A DNA stretch of 22,180 bases from JBOGWY01 sp050694015 (GTDB lineage: Bacteria > Actinomycetota > CADDZG01 > WHSQ01), in the NCBI GenBank assembly GCA_050694015.1, contig JBOGWY010000285.1, positions 1 through 22,180 on the forward strand, given 5' to 3'. A program made the translations under genes and the position numbers. The stretch's first letter is position 1. Each line of letters begins with the position of its first letter. Of this stretch, positions 14,833-21,677 are shown piece after piece. Below the pieces are notes generated by a model. It searched no databases. It was not told where the DNA came from and saw only the letters and a list, made by a program, of their open reading frames with translations.

Positions 14833-16271
14833 GTGTGGACCCCCAGCGCGCGGCGCAACCCGATGAAGCCCTCGCTGGTGCCGGCCTTCGTGCGGGCGAG
14901 CAGGTTCACGGCCGAGCGTGTGAAGAAGTACGCGATGAACACGTCGATGACCGTGGCGATGCCCAGCGTCAACGCGAAACCGCGCACCGGACCGACGGCG
15001 AGGAAGAACAGGATGATCGCCGCGCCACCGGTGACGGTGTCGGCCACGAGGATCGTGCGGAAGGCCCGCTGCATCCCCTTGTCAACCGCAGCCCGCATGC
15101 TCTTACCGGTCTTCACCTCGTCCTTGAGCCGTTCGAACGCGACGATGTAGGAGTCCGCGGTGACACCGATCGAGATGATCACGCCGGCGACACCCGCGAG
15201 GCTTAGCGACAGGCCACTCGTTTCGCCCAGGATCGCGAGCGTTATGTAAAGGGTCGCGGTGAACATCGCGAGACCGAGCCATACGACGAAGCCGAGCGCT
15301 CGGTAGTAAAGGACCATGTAGATCATCACGAGGATCAGCCCGACGATCCCCGCCGTGATACCGGTCTGAAGGGAGTCGCGGCCCAGGGTGGCCGATACCT
15401 TCTGCACCGACTCCTGGTTCAGCGTGATCGGCAACGCGCCGGTCCGGAGCACGAGCGCAAGTTCCTTCGCCTCATCCTCGTCGCCGACGTCGATAGAGGT
15501 CTGCCCGCCGGTGATGCCACTTCCGCACTCGACACCCCCGTCGGGAGAGCTGGCGGGGTCCTCCATTCCGGCGGCGGACTCGACCTTGCCGTCGAGCACG
15601 ATCGCGACCTGGCTCTTGATCTGTTCGCCCTCGTCGCGCAGACACGCGAGCCGGCTGGTGAACTGGGCCCAGGTCTCCGAGCCTTCGTCGTTCATGTCGA
15701 TCGAGACCGACCAGTTCGCTCCCGTCTGCGGATCCGGCACGGCCTCGGCGCGGGACACGACGTCTCCCGTCAAAGCCGCAGGCTTGAGCCGGTAGAGGAT
15801 CGATTCGTCCACCGCGTCCGGATATACGACCTCCTCGTCGTTGACCTCGCTCCCCCTCTCTTTCGTGATCTCGGGGGGTTCCTCTTGATCGCGACGGTTC
15901 GGTGCGTTCGAGGGGATGATCTCCTCGACCTGACGGAACGTGAGCTGCGCGGTCGTACCGATAAGGCGCAACGCTTGCTGTTCGTTCTCGACGCCGGGGA
16001 GCTGGATCAGGATGTTGCTCGTGCCTCCGCGCGTGACTTCGGGTTCGGCGACCCCCAGTGCGTCGATGCGTTGCCGGATGATCTCGACGGTCTTGTCCAA
16101 CACGCCCGGGTTCGTAGCGCCTTCACCCTCCGCAGTCAGGATGATGCTCGTGCCACCCGAGAGATCGAGACCCAGCCGCGGTGCCCACCCGGCACCCAGC
16201 ACGGCTGCGGCCCCGCCGAACGCTACGAGCAGGGACAGGATCAGGTAGGTCTTGTAGCGACGCGGCTTCAT
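14829..16271 (-). CDS. secD: Protein translocase subunit SecD
   Basis: 480-residue partner of SecF with six predicted membrane segments. Near the N-terminus is LGLDLSGGTSIIL, the conserved D1 motif after the first helix. The large extracytoplasmic P1 domain (about 45-300) includes QRIDALGVAEPEVTRGG and ILIQLPGVENEQQA. The C-terminal RND-like helices contain GVTADSYIVAFERLKDEVKTG and FRTILVADTVTGGAAIILFFLAVGPVRGFA. An acidic insert around residues 110-150 (RRDQEEPPEITKERGSEVNDEE) resembles the variable region of actinobacterial SecD. ATG at 16271, 23 bp after the yajC stop; its stop overlaps secF. Confidence 0.97.
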   Translation of the reverse strand: MKPRRYKTYLILSLLVAFGGAAAVLGAGWAPRLGLDLSGGTSIILTAEGEGATNPGVLDKTVEIIRQRIDALGVAEPEVTRGGTSNILIQLPGVENEQQALRLIGTTAQLTFRQVEEIIPSNAPNRRDQEEPPEITKERGSEVNDEEVVYPDAVDESILYRLKPAALTGDVVSRAEAVPDPQTGANWSVSIDMNDEGSETWAQFTSRLACLRDEGEQIKSQVAIVLDGKVESAAGMEDPASSPDGGVECGSGITGGQTSIDVGDEDEAKELALVLRTGALPITLNQESVQKVSATLGRDSLQTGITAGIVGLILVMIYMVLYYRALGFVVWLGLAMFTATLYITLAILGETSGLSLSLAGVAGVIISIGVTADSYIVAFERLKDEVKTGKSMRAAVDKGMQRAFRTILVADTVTGGAAIILFFLAVGPVRGFALTLGIATVIDVFIAYFFTRSAVNLLARTKAGTSEGFIGLRRALGVHT

Positions 16272-16294
16272 CTAAGTCCGTTCTCCCTGCGCCC

Positions 16295-16603
16295 TCAGGC
16301 GCTTTCCGCCTCGGAGACATCGCCGTCGTCCGAGGACTCGAGGTCCTCGTCGACGCGACGCAACACGTATCCCTTGAGGAACTTGACGCGGGTCCCCGGA
16401 GCGATCTCGAGTTCGATCTGCTCGTCCCCCACCGCGGTGACTCGCCCGAAGAGGCCGCCTCCCGTGACGACCTCGTCGCCCTCTTCGATGCTGTTGACCA
16501 GCTGTTTGTGGGCCTCGGCCCGCTTCTTGTTCGGTCGCACGAGCAACATGTAGAAAACGCCGAACAGGATGACGAGGAAGATGATGTTGCCTAGTCCGTC
16601 CAC
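16295..16603 (-). CDS. yajC: Preprotein translocase accessory subunit YajC
   Basis: 102-residue single-pass membrane protein of the SecDF-YajC complex. One hydrophobic helix (about 6-22) is followed by LVRPNKKRAEAHKQLV and GDEVVTGGGLFGRVTAV, the YajC signature, then a small beta-rich domain (VKFLKGYVLRRV) and an acidic C-terminal tail (DEDLESSDDGDVSEAE). The GTG start at 16603 is supported by GGAAGGA about 11 nt upstream and by agreement with family length. First gene of the secDF run, preceded by 151 bp without a gene that probably holds its promoter. Confidence 0.94.
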   Translation of the reverse strand: MDGLGNIIFLVILFGVFYMLLVRPNKKRAEAHKQLVNSIEEGDEVVTGGGLFGRVTAVGDEQIELEIAPGTRVKFLKGYVLRRVDEDLESSDDGDVSEAESA

Positions 16604-16689
16604 GGGGTTTCACGTCCTTCCTTCATAAGCCGCGGGCAGCGACCCTGGGCCGCCGGCTCCGGTGTAAGCGCCCACGTTCGACGCGAAGA

Positions 16690-16707
16690 GAGCCGCACGG
16701 GCGGCTC
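16690..16707 (-). terminator. Hairpin downstream of ruvB (possible terminator)
   Basis: On the minus strand GAGCCGC-CCGT-GCGGCTC is a perfect 7-bp stem with a 4-nt loop, 47 nt after the ruvB stop, followed by TCTCTTCG with only a few T residues. It lies between ruvB and yajC and could end the ruvCAB transcript. The rest of the 16604-16754 gap holds a weak TAAGAT -10 candidate and the yajC ribosome binding site. Confidence 0.4.
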
Positions 16708-16740
16708 CTCGCCTCATCTTAGAGGATAGAACGCGGCTTG

Positions 16741-16756
16741 GACTTAGGCCTAAGTC
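16741..16756. repeat. Perfect 16-bp palindrome overlapping the ruvB stop codon
   Basis: GACTTAGGCCTAAGTC is its own reverse complement over all 16 bases with no loop. Its right end covers two bases of the ruvB stop (16755-16757). It does not match the LexA box. A protein-binding site controlling the downstream yajC-secDF run is one possibility; a chance palindrome is the alternative. Confidence 0.6.
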
Positions 16757-17798
16757 AGTCGAACAACCGCTCCGCGTCGGCCGGAAGCGGTGCCCCGACA
16801 TGGTCGAAAGCGGCCCGGGTCGCGACCCGACCGCGGGGCGTGCGCCGGATGAAGCCGAGCTGCATCAGGAACGGCTCGTAGACGTCCTCGATCGTGTCGG
16901 GCTCCTCGCTGACCGTCACGGCCAGCGTCGACAGCCCCACCGGCCCCCCGCCGAAGCGGTTGACGATCGCGTCCAGGATGGCGCCGTCGACCTTGTCGAG
17001 ACCGCGCTCGTCAACGCGGAACACCTCGAGCGCCTTGCGCGCGGTCACGCCGTCGATCGCTCCATCGGACCGCACCTGTGCGAAGTCGCGCACGCGCCGG
17101 AGGAGGCGGTTGGCGATGCGGGGAGTACCGCGGGAGCGGCGGGCGATCTCGCCGCAGCCCTCACGATCGAGTTCCACTCCGAGTATGCGCGCCGAACGTT
17201 GCACGATCTTCTCGAGGTCGGGGGCCGGGTAGTACTCCAGTCGCTCTGCGAGCTCGAAGCGACTGCGTAGCGGTCCCGTGATCAAGCCCGCGCGAGTCGT
17301 GGCGCCGACGAGGGTGAAGCGCGGCAGATCCAGACGGATCGTGTGCGCGCTCGGCCCCTTACCGATCACGAGGTCGAGCTGGAAGTCCTCCATCGCGGGA
17401 TACAGGACCTCTTCGACCGTGCGCGGCAGCCGGTGGATCTCGTCGATGAACAGGATGTCGCCGTCTTCCAGGTTCGTGAGGATCGCTGCGAGATCGCCGG
17501 CGCGTTCCAGCGCGGGCCCCGACGTGGGTCGGATGTCGGCTTCCATCTCGTGCGCGACGACATGTGCGAGAGACGTCTTGCCGAGTCCCGGCGGGCCCGA
17601 CAACAACAGATGTCCCGCGGGCTCGCCGCGTTCCATCGCGGCCTGCAGGACGATGCCGAGGTGCTCCTTGAGCTCGGGCTGGCCGACGAACTCCTCCAGC
17701 GTGCGCGGACGTAGCGACCCCTCTGCCTCACGCTCGACGGGATCCGCGGTTGCGGCGAGTACCTGCGTCTCGAGGGCCGCTTCCTTGCGCGAGCTCAC
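16755..17798 (-). CDS. ruvB: Holliday junction branch migration ATPase RuvB
   Basis: 347-residue AAA+ hexameric motor that drives branch migration of Holliday junctions together with RuvA. LRPRTLEEFVGQ opens the core, then Walker A GPPGLGKT (68-75), Walker B DILFIDEIHRL (114-124), sensor 1 LVGATTRAG, the arginine-finger region GPLRSRFELAERLEYY and the C-terminal winged helix (GGGPVGLSTLAVTVSEEPDTIEDVYEPFLMQLGFIRRTPRGR). Length is typical. The GTG start at 17798 overlaps the ruvA stop as GTGA; the much longer open frame to 18536 runs antisense-style through ruvA and is not the gene. Confidence 0.98.
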   Translation of the reverse strand: MSSRKEAALETQVLAATADPVEREAEGSLRPRTLEEFVGQPELKEHLGIVLQAAMERGEPAGHLLLSGPPGLGKTSLAHVVAHEMEADIRPTSGPALERAGDLAAILTNLEDGDILFIDEIHRLPRTVEEVLYPAMEDFQLDLVIGKGPSAHTIRLDLPRFTLVGATTRAGLITGPLRSRFELAERLEYYPAPDLEKIVQRSARILGVELDREGCGEIARRSRGTPRIANRLLRRVRDFAQVRSDGAIDGVTARKALEVFRVDERGLDKVDGAILDAIVNRFGGGPVGLSTLAVTVSEEPDTIEDVYEPFLMQLGFIRRTPRGRVATRAAFDHVGAPLPADAERLFD

Positions 17799-18379
17799 GA
17801 GGCGAGCACCCTGAGGGCCGAACGCACCACGTCCTCCACGGTCTCGCCGTCGTTCGGAGCTAGTGAGCCGAGGGCCGCGCGCACCTCGTGCGGTGAATAC
17901 CCGAGATTCTCGAGCGCCGATCGTGCCTTCGACAACGTGTCGGCACCCTTGTTGGAACCGACGACCGCCAGATCGGGAAGATCGAGCTTCTCCTTCAATT
18001 CGAGAACGACGCGTGCCGCGGTTTTCTTGCCGATGCCCGGGACCGCGGTAATCGAGTCGACGTCGTCGGTCACCAGCGCGCGCCGGAACGCGTCGGGCGC
18101 GAACGCGGAACAGATCTGCAGTGCGACCTTGGGTCCGACCCCAGACACGGACAATAATGCGCCGAACATCGTCCGTTCGGATTCGGTCGAGAACCCGAAC
18201 AATGCGAGGGCGTCCTCGCGCACGTGGAGATGGGTCCACACGCGCGCTTGTTCTCCTACCGAAGGCAGCGAGGCCATCGTCGTCGCGGAGCAGGCCAGCG
18301 TGTAACCAACCCCGCCGACGTCGAGCGTGCAACCATCGATGGTGCGCGACGCGACCTCGCCACGGACGAAACCGATCAC
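17795..18379 (-). CDS. ruvA: Holliday junction DNA-binding subunit RuvA
   Basis: 194-residue tetrameric protein that holds the four-way junction and loads RuvB. Starts MIGFVRGEV (N-terminal OB fold, about 1-63, with HLHVREDALALFGF), then two helix-hairpin-helix motifs (SGVGPKVALQI and VPGIGKKTAARVVLEL) and a C-terminal RuvB-contact domain (ARSALENLGYSPHEVRAAL). The GTG at 18379 overlaps the ruvC stop as GTGA and fits the family N-terminus exactly; the open frame continues to 18796 only as an out-of-frame shadow of ruvC. Confidence 0.97.
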   Translation of the reverse strand: MIGFVRGEVASRTIDGCTLDVGGVGYTLACSATTMASLPSVGEQARVWTHLHVREDALALFGFSTESERTMFGALLSVSGVGPKVALQICSAFAPDAFRRALVTDDVDSITAVPGIGKKTAARVVLELKEKLDLPDLAVVGSNKGADTLSKARSALENLGYSPHEVRAALGSLAPNDGETVEDVVRSALRVLAS

Positions 18380-18879
18380 GAGACGCTCGCTCTCTTGACG
18401 GCCGCGGCCAGCCCGCTGCGGTTGAGATGACAGATGGCCAGCGCGCACGCATCGGCCGCGTCGGCGGGCTTGGGGGGCCCGTCGAGGTCCAGCAGCGCGG
18501 CGACCATCGCCTGCACCTGCTGCTTCGAAGCACCACCCGTGCCGGTCACCGACTGCTTGACCTCGGTGGGGGTGTAGTCGTGGACCTCCAACCCGGTCTC
18601 GCCCGCGCTGACGAGGGCGACCCCCGATGCCTGCCCGACCGCCATCGCGGTCCGGACGTTCGCGTTGAAGAACAGCCGTTCCAGAGCCATCACCTCGGGC
18701 CGGTGGTCGGCGATGAGATCGAGGAGGGCACGGTGGAGGAACACGAGGCGCTCGGCCTGGGAGTCTCCCGGCGGCGTTCTTATGACGCCGTAGCACGCCG
18801 GCAGCAGGCGCCCCGCGCGGCGTTCGACCACGGCGTAGCCCGTCGTCGCATAACCCGGGTCGATCCCGAGAACCCTCAC
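18376..18879 (-). CDS. ruvC: Crossover junction endodeoxyribonuclease RuvC
   Basis: 167-residue dimeric resolvase that cuts Holliday junctions. LGIDPGYATTGYAVVE holds the first catalytic Asp; MALERLFFNANVRTAMAVGQ the catalytic Glu; YTPTEVKQSVTGTGGASKQQV the DNA-contact loop; and DAADACALAICHLN the last two acidic residues. I place the start at the GTG of 18879 (VRVLGIDPG), not at 18921: it matches the family start, has GGGAAGGG about 8 nt upstream, and leaves the LexA box in the untranslated leader. First gene of the SOS-controlled ruvCAB operon. Confidence 0.96.
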   Translation of the reverse strand: MRVLGIDPGYATTGYAVVERRAGRLLPACYGVIRTPPGDSQAERLVFLHRALLDLIADHRPEVMALERLFFNANVRTAMAVGQASGVALVSAGETGLEVHDYTPTEVKQSVTGTGGASKQQVQAMVAALLDLDGPPKPADAADACALAICHLNRSGLAAAVKRASVS

Positions 18880-18903
18880 GGCGTCACCCTTCCCGAACAG
18901 ATA

Positions 18904-18917
18904 CGAACGCGTGTTCG
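18904..18917 (-). promoter_or_regulatory. LexA (SOS) box upstream of ruvCAB
   Basis: CGAACGCGTGTTCG is a perfect 14-bp palindrome and contains GAAC-N4-GTTC, the core of the LexA site in Actinobacteria and Bacillus. It lies 24 bp upstream of the ruvC GTG and just downstream of a possible -10 box TAGCCT (18922-18927 on the minus strand), so bound LexA would cover the transcription start. A second GAAC half-site starts at 18895. LexA control of ruvC is known in mycobacteria. Confidence 0.8.
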
Positions 18918-18957
18918 GCACAGGCTAACGCGAGGGGGCGACGAAACCGTGGTTTTC

Positions 18958-18974
18958 AGGCCGACCTAGAGGAC
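18958..18974 (+). repeat. 17-bp direct repeat, copy A (between cyclase gene and ruvC)
   Basis: AGGCCGACCTAGAGGAC matches 19041-19058, which differs only by one extra C. The 66 bp between the copies carries CTGCC-GAA-GGCAG (18977-18989) and GGCC-GAA-GGCC (19035-19045, reaching into copy B). I see nothing else in the 170-bp gap 18880-19049 except these, the ruvC promoter and the LexA box. Confidence 0.65.
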
Positions 18975-19040
18975 GGCTGCCGAAGGCAGTCCAAGCATCT
19001 CGCGACGAGCGAGCGAGGAGCTTTTACTCGGGGAGGCCGA

Positions 19041-19058
19041 AGGCCGACCCTAGAGGAC
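19041..19058 (+). repeat. 18-bp direct repeat, copy B (on the cyclase gene stop)
   Basis: AGGCCGACCCTAGAGGAC, the same as copy A apart from one inserted C. It contains the TAG stop (19050-19052) and the last two codons of the cyclase gene, so copy A looks like a duplicated gene end. Confidence 0.65.
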
Positions 19059-20285
19059 TGTGATCGAGACGCCTCCGGCGTCGCGGACGGCCTTCTCCGG
19101 TGCGTTGGGAAGCTCGGAGATCGTTCGGTAGAGCACGAAGTCCGGATCGAAGCCGAGCCTTTGGGCGCCTTCCTGGCTCACGTGTTCGATGATCGCCTTC
19201 GACGCGAGTACCTCACCGTCACGGGCCGCCTGCTGGATGCGTGCGCATTCGTTGACCTCATCGCCGAGCGCGGTGACCTCGAGCCGGCCCCCGGTGACCA
19301 ACTGACCCATGTAGAGCGTCCCGCCCCAGTGGATGCCGACGTTGATCACGCAATCGGACGCTTCGATCAGGCCGGTCTCGTCCCCGACCTCCTTGGCCGC
19401 CGTCCCCGCGGCGGAGCCGATCTCGCGCGCCGCTTGGATCGCCGCGCACGCCGCGTCGGATGGAGACCCGAGATGGTCGGCGAGGAAGAACGCCGTCACA
19501 CCATCACCGACGTGCTTGCCGACGATCCCCTTGTGCTCGATCACCACGCGATCGATCGCGTCGGTGATCGCCCGCACCAACTTGAAGTAGGCCGCGCTCG
19601 GCAGCCTCCGCGACAGCGCTGCCGAACCCTGAAGGTCGGCGAACAGGATGGCGGCCTTCCGCCGACCGGGCTCCGTGAGCCCCGACATGCGCGAGTACAT
19701 GTCCTCGTCGCCGCGGGCGAGCATCGCAAGGACCCGCGCGGGCAGACCCGGCGAGTACAGCGACACGGTTCCTATCCACGTACCGTCGTCGTCGCTCAGC
19801 CGGAACTCGAACTCCGTGACGGGCATGGGAGGAAGGTCACCCTGCAGGAACCCCATCGTCATCGTCGAGATGGGCGGAGGATCCTTAGGCTCGATGCTGT
19901 CGATCAACGCACGCATCGCGTTCTCGTCCACTTCGGCGGGGTCGACACCCGGCAGGCACTCCGGATAAGCCCGCACCGCATCAAGGAGCAGCTGCAAAAC
20001 GCGTGCCTTGCCTCCGGGCGTCGCGCCGATCACGTAGGGGAGGTGTTCGAACATGTTCATCTTCGACTCGTCGGTGACGCGATCTCCCCACGTCGGACTC
20101 ATGTATGCCTCGAAGACGTGCCGTCCGTAACCGAGCTTCTCCTCGTCGGTCGTCCCGATCAGTTCTTTCAGCTCGTCGGACACCCACACGAGCGTGCATT
20201 CGTGATCGTGGATCGCGAAGGCACCCCGTGTCTTCTCGAGCTCGATCGCGATGTCGCGCAGACGAGGATGCTCGGGCAGAGTCAC
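19050..20285 (-). CDS. Sensor protein with class III adenylate/guanylate cyclase domain
   Basis: 411 residues, no membrane segment or signal peptide, so cytosolic. The N-terminal ~180 residues look PAS-like (FAIHDHECTLVWVSDELKELIG ... WIGTVSLYSPG) with a helical insert; this is a weaker call. The C-terminal cyclase domain (about 205-375) has both metal-binding Asp residues, D217 in ILFADLQGSAALSRRL and D261 in GKHVGDGVTAFF, and ALGDEVNECARI (339-350) with the transition-state Asn345 and Arg349. K257 in the purine-specificity position favours ATP, so cAMP is the likelier product; this is inference. Catalytically it appears intact. The GTG start at 20285 lies 10 bp after yebC, inside a 14-bp tandem duplication, and has no good ribosome binding site, which suggests translational coupling to yebC. 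Its ligand and target are unknown. Confidence 0.85.
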   Translation of the reverse strand: MTLPEHPRLRDIAIELEKTRGAFAIHDHECTLVWVSDELKELIGTTDEEKLGYGRHVFEAYMSPTWGDRVTDESKMNMFEHLPYVIGATPGGKARVLQLLLDAVRAYPECLPGVDPAEVDENAMRALIDSIEPKDPPPISTMTMGFLQGDLPPMPVTEFEFRLSDDDGTWIGTVSLYSPGLPARVLAMLARGDEDMYSRMSGLTEPGRRKAAILFADLQGSAALSRRLPSAAYFKLVRAITDAIDRVVIEHKGIVGKHVGDGVTAFFLADHLGSPSDAACAAIQAAREIGSAAGTAAKEVGDETGLIEASDCVINVGIHWGGTLYMGQLVTGGRLEVTALGDEVNECARIQQAARDGEVLASKAIIEHVSQEGAQRLGFDPDFVLYRTISELPNAPEKAVRDAGGVSITVL

Positions 20286-20309
20286 GAGGCCACCATCACG
20301 AGGCCACCG
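20282..20309 (+). repeat. 14-bp tandem duplication at the yebC/cyclase junction
   Basis: TCACGAGGCCACCA followed directly by TCACGAGGCCACCG: two adjacent 14-bp units differing at one base. On the minus strand the first unit to be read encodes the last residues and stop of yebC; the second restores the same GTGGCCTCGTGA text and supplies the GTG start of the cyclase gene. Confidence 0.8.
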
Positions 20310-21045
20310 CCGCGAGTACGTCGTCGGAGATGTCGAAGTTGGCGTAAACCTCTTGCACGTCGTCGAGCTCTTCGAGCGAGTCGATCAGTGCGAGGACCTT
20401 CTTCGCGTCGGATTCTTCGAGCGCGATCGTCGTCTTCGGCACCTGAGTGAGATCGGACGATTCGATCGTGACGCCGGCACTTTCGAGCGCATCGGTGACC
20501 GCCTTGAGCGCGTCGGGTGGCGTGACGACCTCGATCGACTCCTCGGAACCGCGCACGTCCTCGGCCCCCGCGTCGGCCGCGATCAGAAACACGTCGTCCT
20601 CGGAGGTGCCGTCCTTCTTGACGACGACCACGCCCCTGGGGTCGAACATCCACGCCACCGCTCCGGGCTCGGCGAGCTTGCCGCCCTTGCCGTTGAAGAT
20701 GCTGCGTACGTCCTGGGCGGTGCGGTTGCGATTGTTCGTGAGGCAGTGGACGAGGACCGCGACTCCCGCGGCGGCGTAGCCCTCGTAGGTCGACTCCTCA
20801 TACGCCTCACCCTCGAGTTCCCCGGTGCCGCGCTTGATCGCTCTAGTGATGTTGTCGTTGGGGACCGAGGCTTGCTTCGCCTTCTGGACCGCGGTCGCGA
20901 GCGTCGGGTTGCCGTCGATGTTGCCGCCACCTTCACGGGCCGCGACCTCGACGAAGCGCAGAAGCTTGGCCCACATCTTGCTGCGCTGCGCGTCGGCCGC
21001 ACCCTTTTTGCGCTTGATGGTCGACCATTTCGAGTGACCTGACAC
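20296..21045 (-). CDS. yebC: YebC/TACO1 family protein (translation or transcription factor)
   Basis: 249 residues, full length for the family. Starts MSGHSKWSTIKRKKGAADAQRSKMWAKLLR, the invariant YebC N-terminus; then GGGNIDGNPTLATAVQKAKQASVPNDNITRAIKRG and YEGYAAAGVAVLVHCLTNNRNRT mark the remaining conserved domains. Family members have been described both as DNA-binding regulators and, more recently, as factors that help ribosomes through proline-rich stretches; which applies here is open. The GTG start at 21045 lies 3 nt after the pdxT stop. The link to ruvC is conserved across bacteria, here interrupted by the cyclase gene. Confidence 0.96.
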   Translation of the reverse strand: MSGHSKWSTIKRKKGAADAQRSKMWAKLLRFVEVAAREGGGNIDGNPTLATAVQKAKQASVPNDNITRAIKRGTGELEGEAYEESTYEGYAAAGVAVLVHCLTNNRNRTAQDVRSIFNGKGGKLAEPGAVAWMFDPRGVVVVKKDGTSEDDVFLIAADAGAEDVRGSEESIEVVTPPDALKAVTDALESAGVTIESSDLTQVPKTTIALEESDAKKVLALIDSLEELDDVQEVYANFDISDDVLAAVAS

Positions 21046-21048
21046 GGG

Positions 21049-21621
21049 CTAACCCCCGACCATGGAAACGAATAGCGAATGGACCCTATTGTCCCCCGTC
21101 ATCTCGGGATGGAAGGTCGACGCCAGGAACCGGCCCTCGCGCACCATCACAGGCGCCCCGTCTACTTCGGCCAGCACCTCGACGGCGTCGCCGATACGTT
21201 CGATCGCGGGGGCCCTGATGAACACCGCACGGAACGGCTCGTCCATCCCGTCGACGTCGAGATCGACCTCGAACGAGTCGACCTGGCGGCCGTAGGCGTT
21301 GCGGCGCACCGCTATATCCATCACAGGAACGCGATGTGGAGCGTCCTGGGGACCGACGATGTCGCGCGCTAACAGGATCGCTCCCGCGCAGGTGCCGTAG
21401 ATCGGCATCCCGTCGTGGGCTCGCGCGGTCAGTGGCTCGAGGAGGCCGAAGCGATCGAGGAGCTTGCCGATCGTCGTGGACTCGCCACCGGGCATCACGA
21501 GACCGTCGATCGCCGCGAGCTCGTCGGGTTTCTTCACGACAACGGGTGATGCCCCGGCGCGATCGAGGGCCGCGACGTGCTCGCGGACGTCACCTTGTAA
21601 GCCGAGTACGCCAACTTTCAT
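21049..21621 (-). CDS. pdxT: Pyridoxal 5'-phosphate synthase glutaminase subunit PdxT
   Basis: 190-residue class I glutaminase that feeds ammonia to PdxS in the DXP-independent vitamin B6 route. VLGLQGDVREH opens the chain, MPGGESTT (43-50) is the family motif, and the triad is Cys78 (GTCAGA), His171 and Glu173 (STFHPE). RRNAYGRQVDSF is the PdxS-contact and activation segment. ATG at 21621 with GAAAGGG about 8 nt upstream. It lies 56 bp after pdxS; this gap holds copy 2 of the 35-bp repeat. Confidence 0.97.
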   Translation of the reverse strand: MKVGVLGLQGDVREHVAALDRAGASPVVVKKPDELAAIDGLVMPGGESTTIGKLLDRFGLLEPLTARAHDGMPIYGTCAGAILLARDIVGPQDAPHRVPVMDIAVRRNAYGRQVDSFEVDLDVDGMDEPFRAVFIRAPAIERIGDAVEVLAEVDGAPVMVREGRFLASTFHPEMTGDNRVHSLFVSMVGG

Positions 21622-21640
21622 CGAACCGACCCTTTCAAAG

Positions 21641-21675
21641 CGCGCCTACATGTAGCTGGGTGAGTAAAGTTCGGG
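21641..21675 (-). repeat. 35-bp intergenic repeat, copy 2
   Basis: Matches 1745-1779 at 30 of 35 positions without gaps. It contains the perfect palindrome CTACATGTAG (21646-21655), degenerate in copy 1. On the minus strand it begins 2 nt after the pdxS stop and ends 19 nt before the pdxT start. Confidence 0.75.
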
Positions 21676-21677
21676 CG

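Noticed and set aside
17799..18536. Upstream extension of the RuvB frame through ruvA
   Set aside because: Arg-rich shadow of ruvA; RuvB family homology begins at the GTG at 17798.
18880..18921. N-terminal extension of RuvC to the GTG at 18921
   Set aside because: It would include the LexA box in the coding region, adds residues not seen in RuvC, and the internal GTG has a better ribosome binding site.
19023..19029. Third copy of the 35-bp repeat in the cyclase-ruvC gap
   Set aside because: Only a short GAGTAAA match on the minus strand; the rest does not align.
19161..20450. 429-codon plus-strand open frame opposite the cyclase gene
   Set aside because: Same shadow composition, crosses the yebC/cyclase junction and has no recognisable domain.
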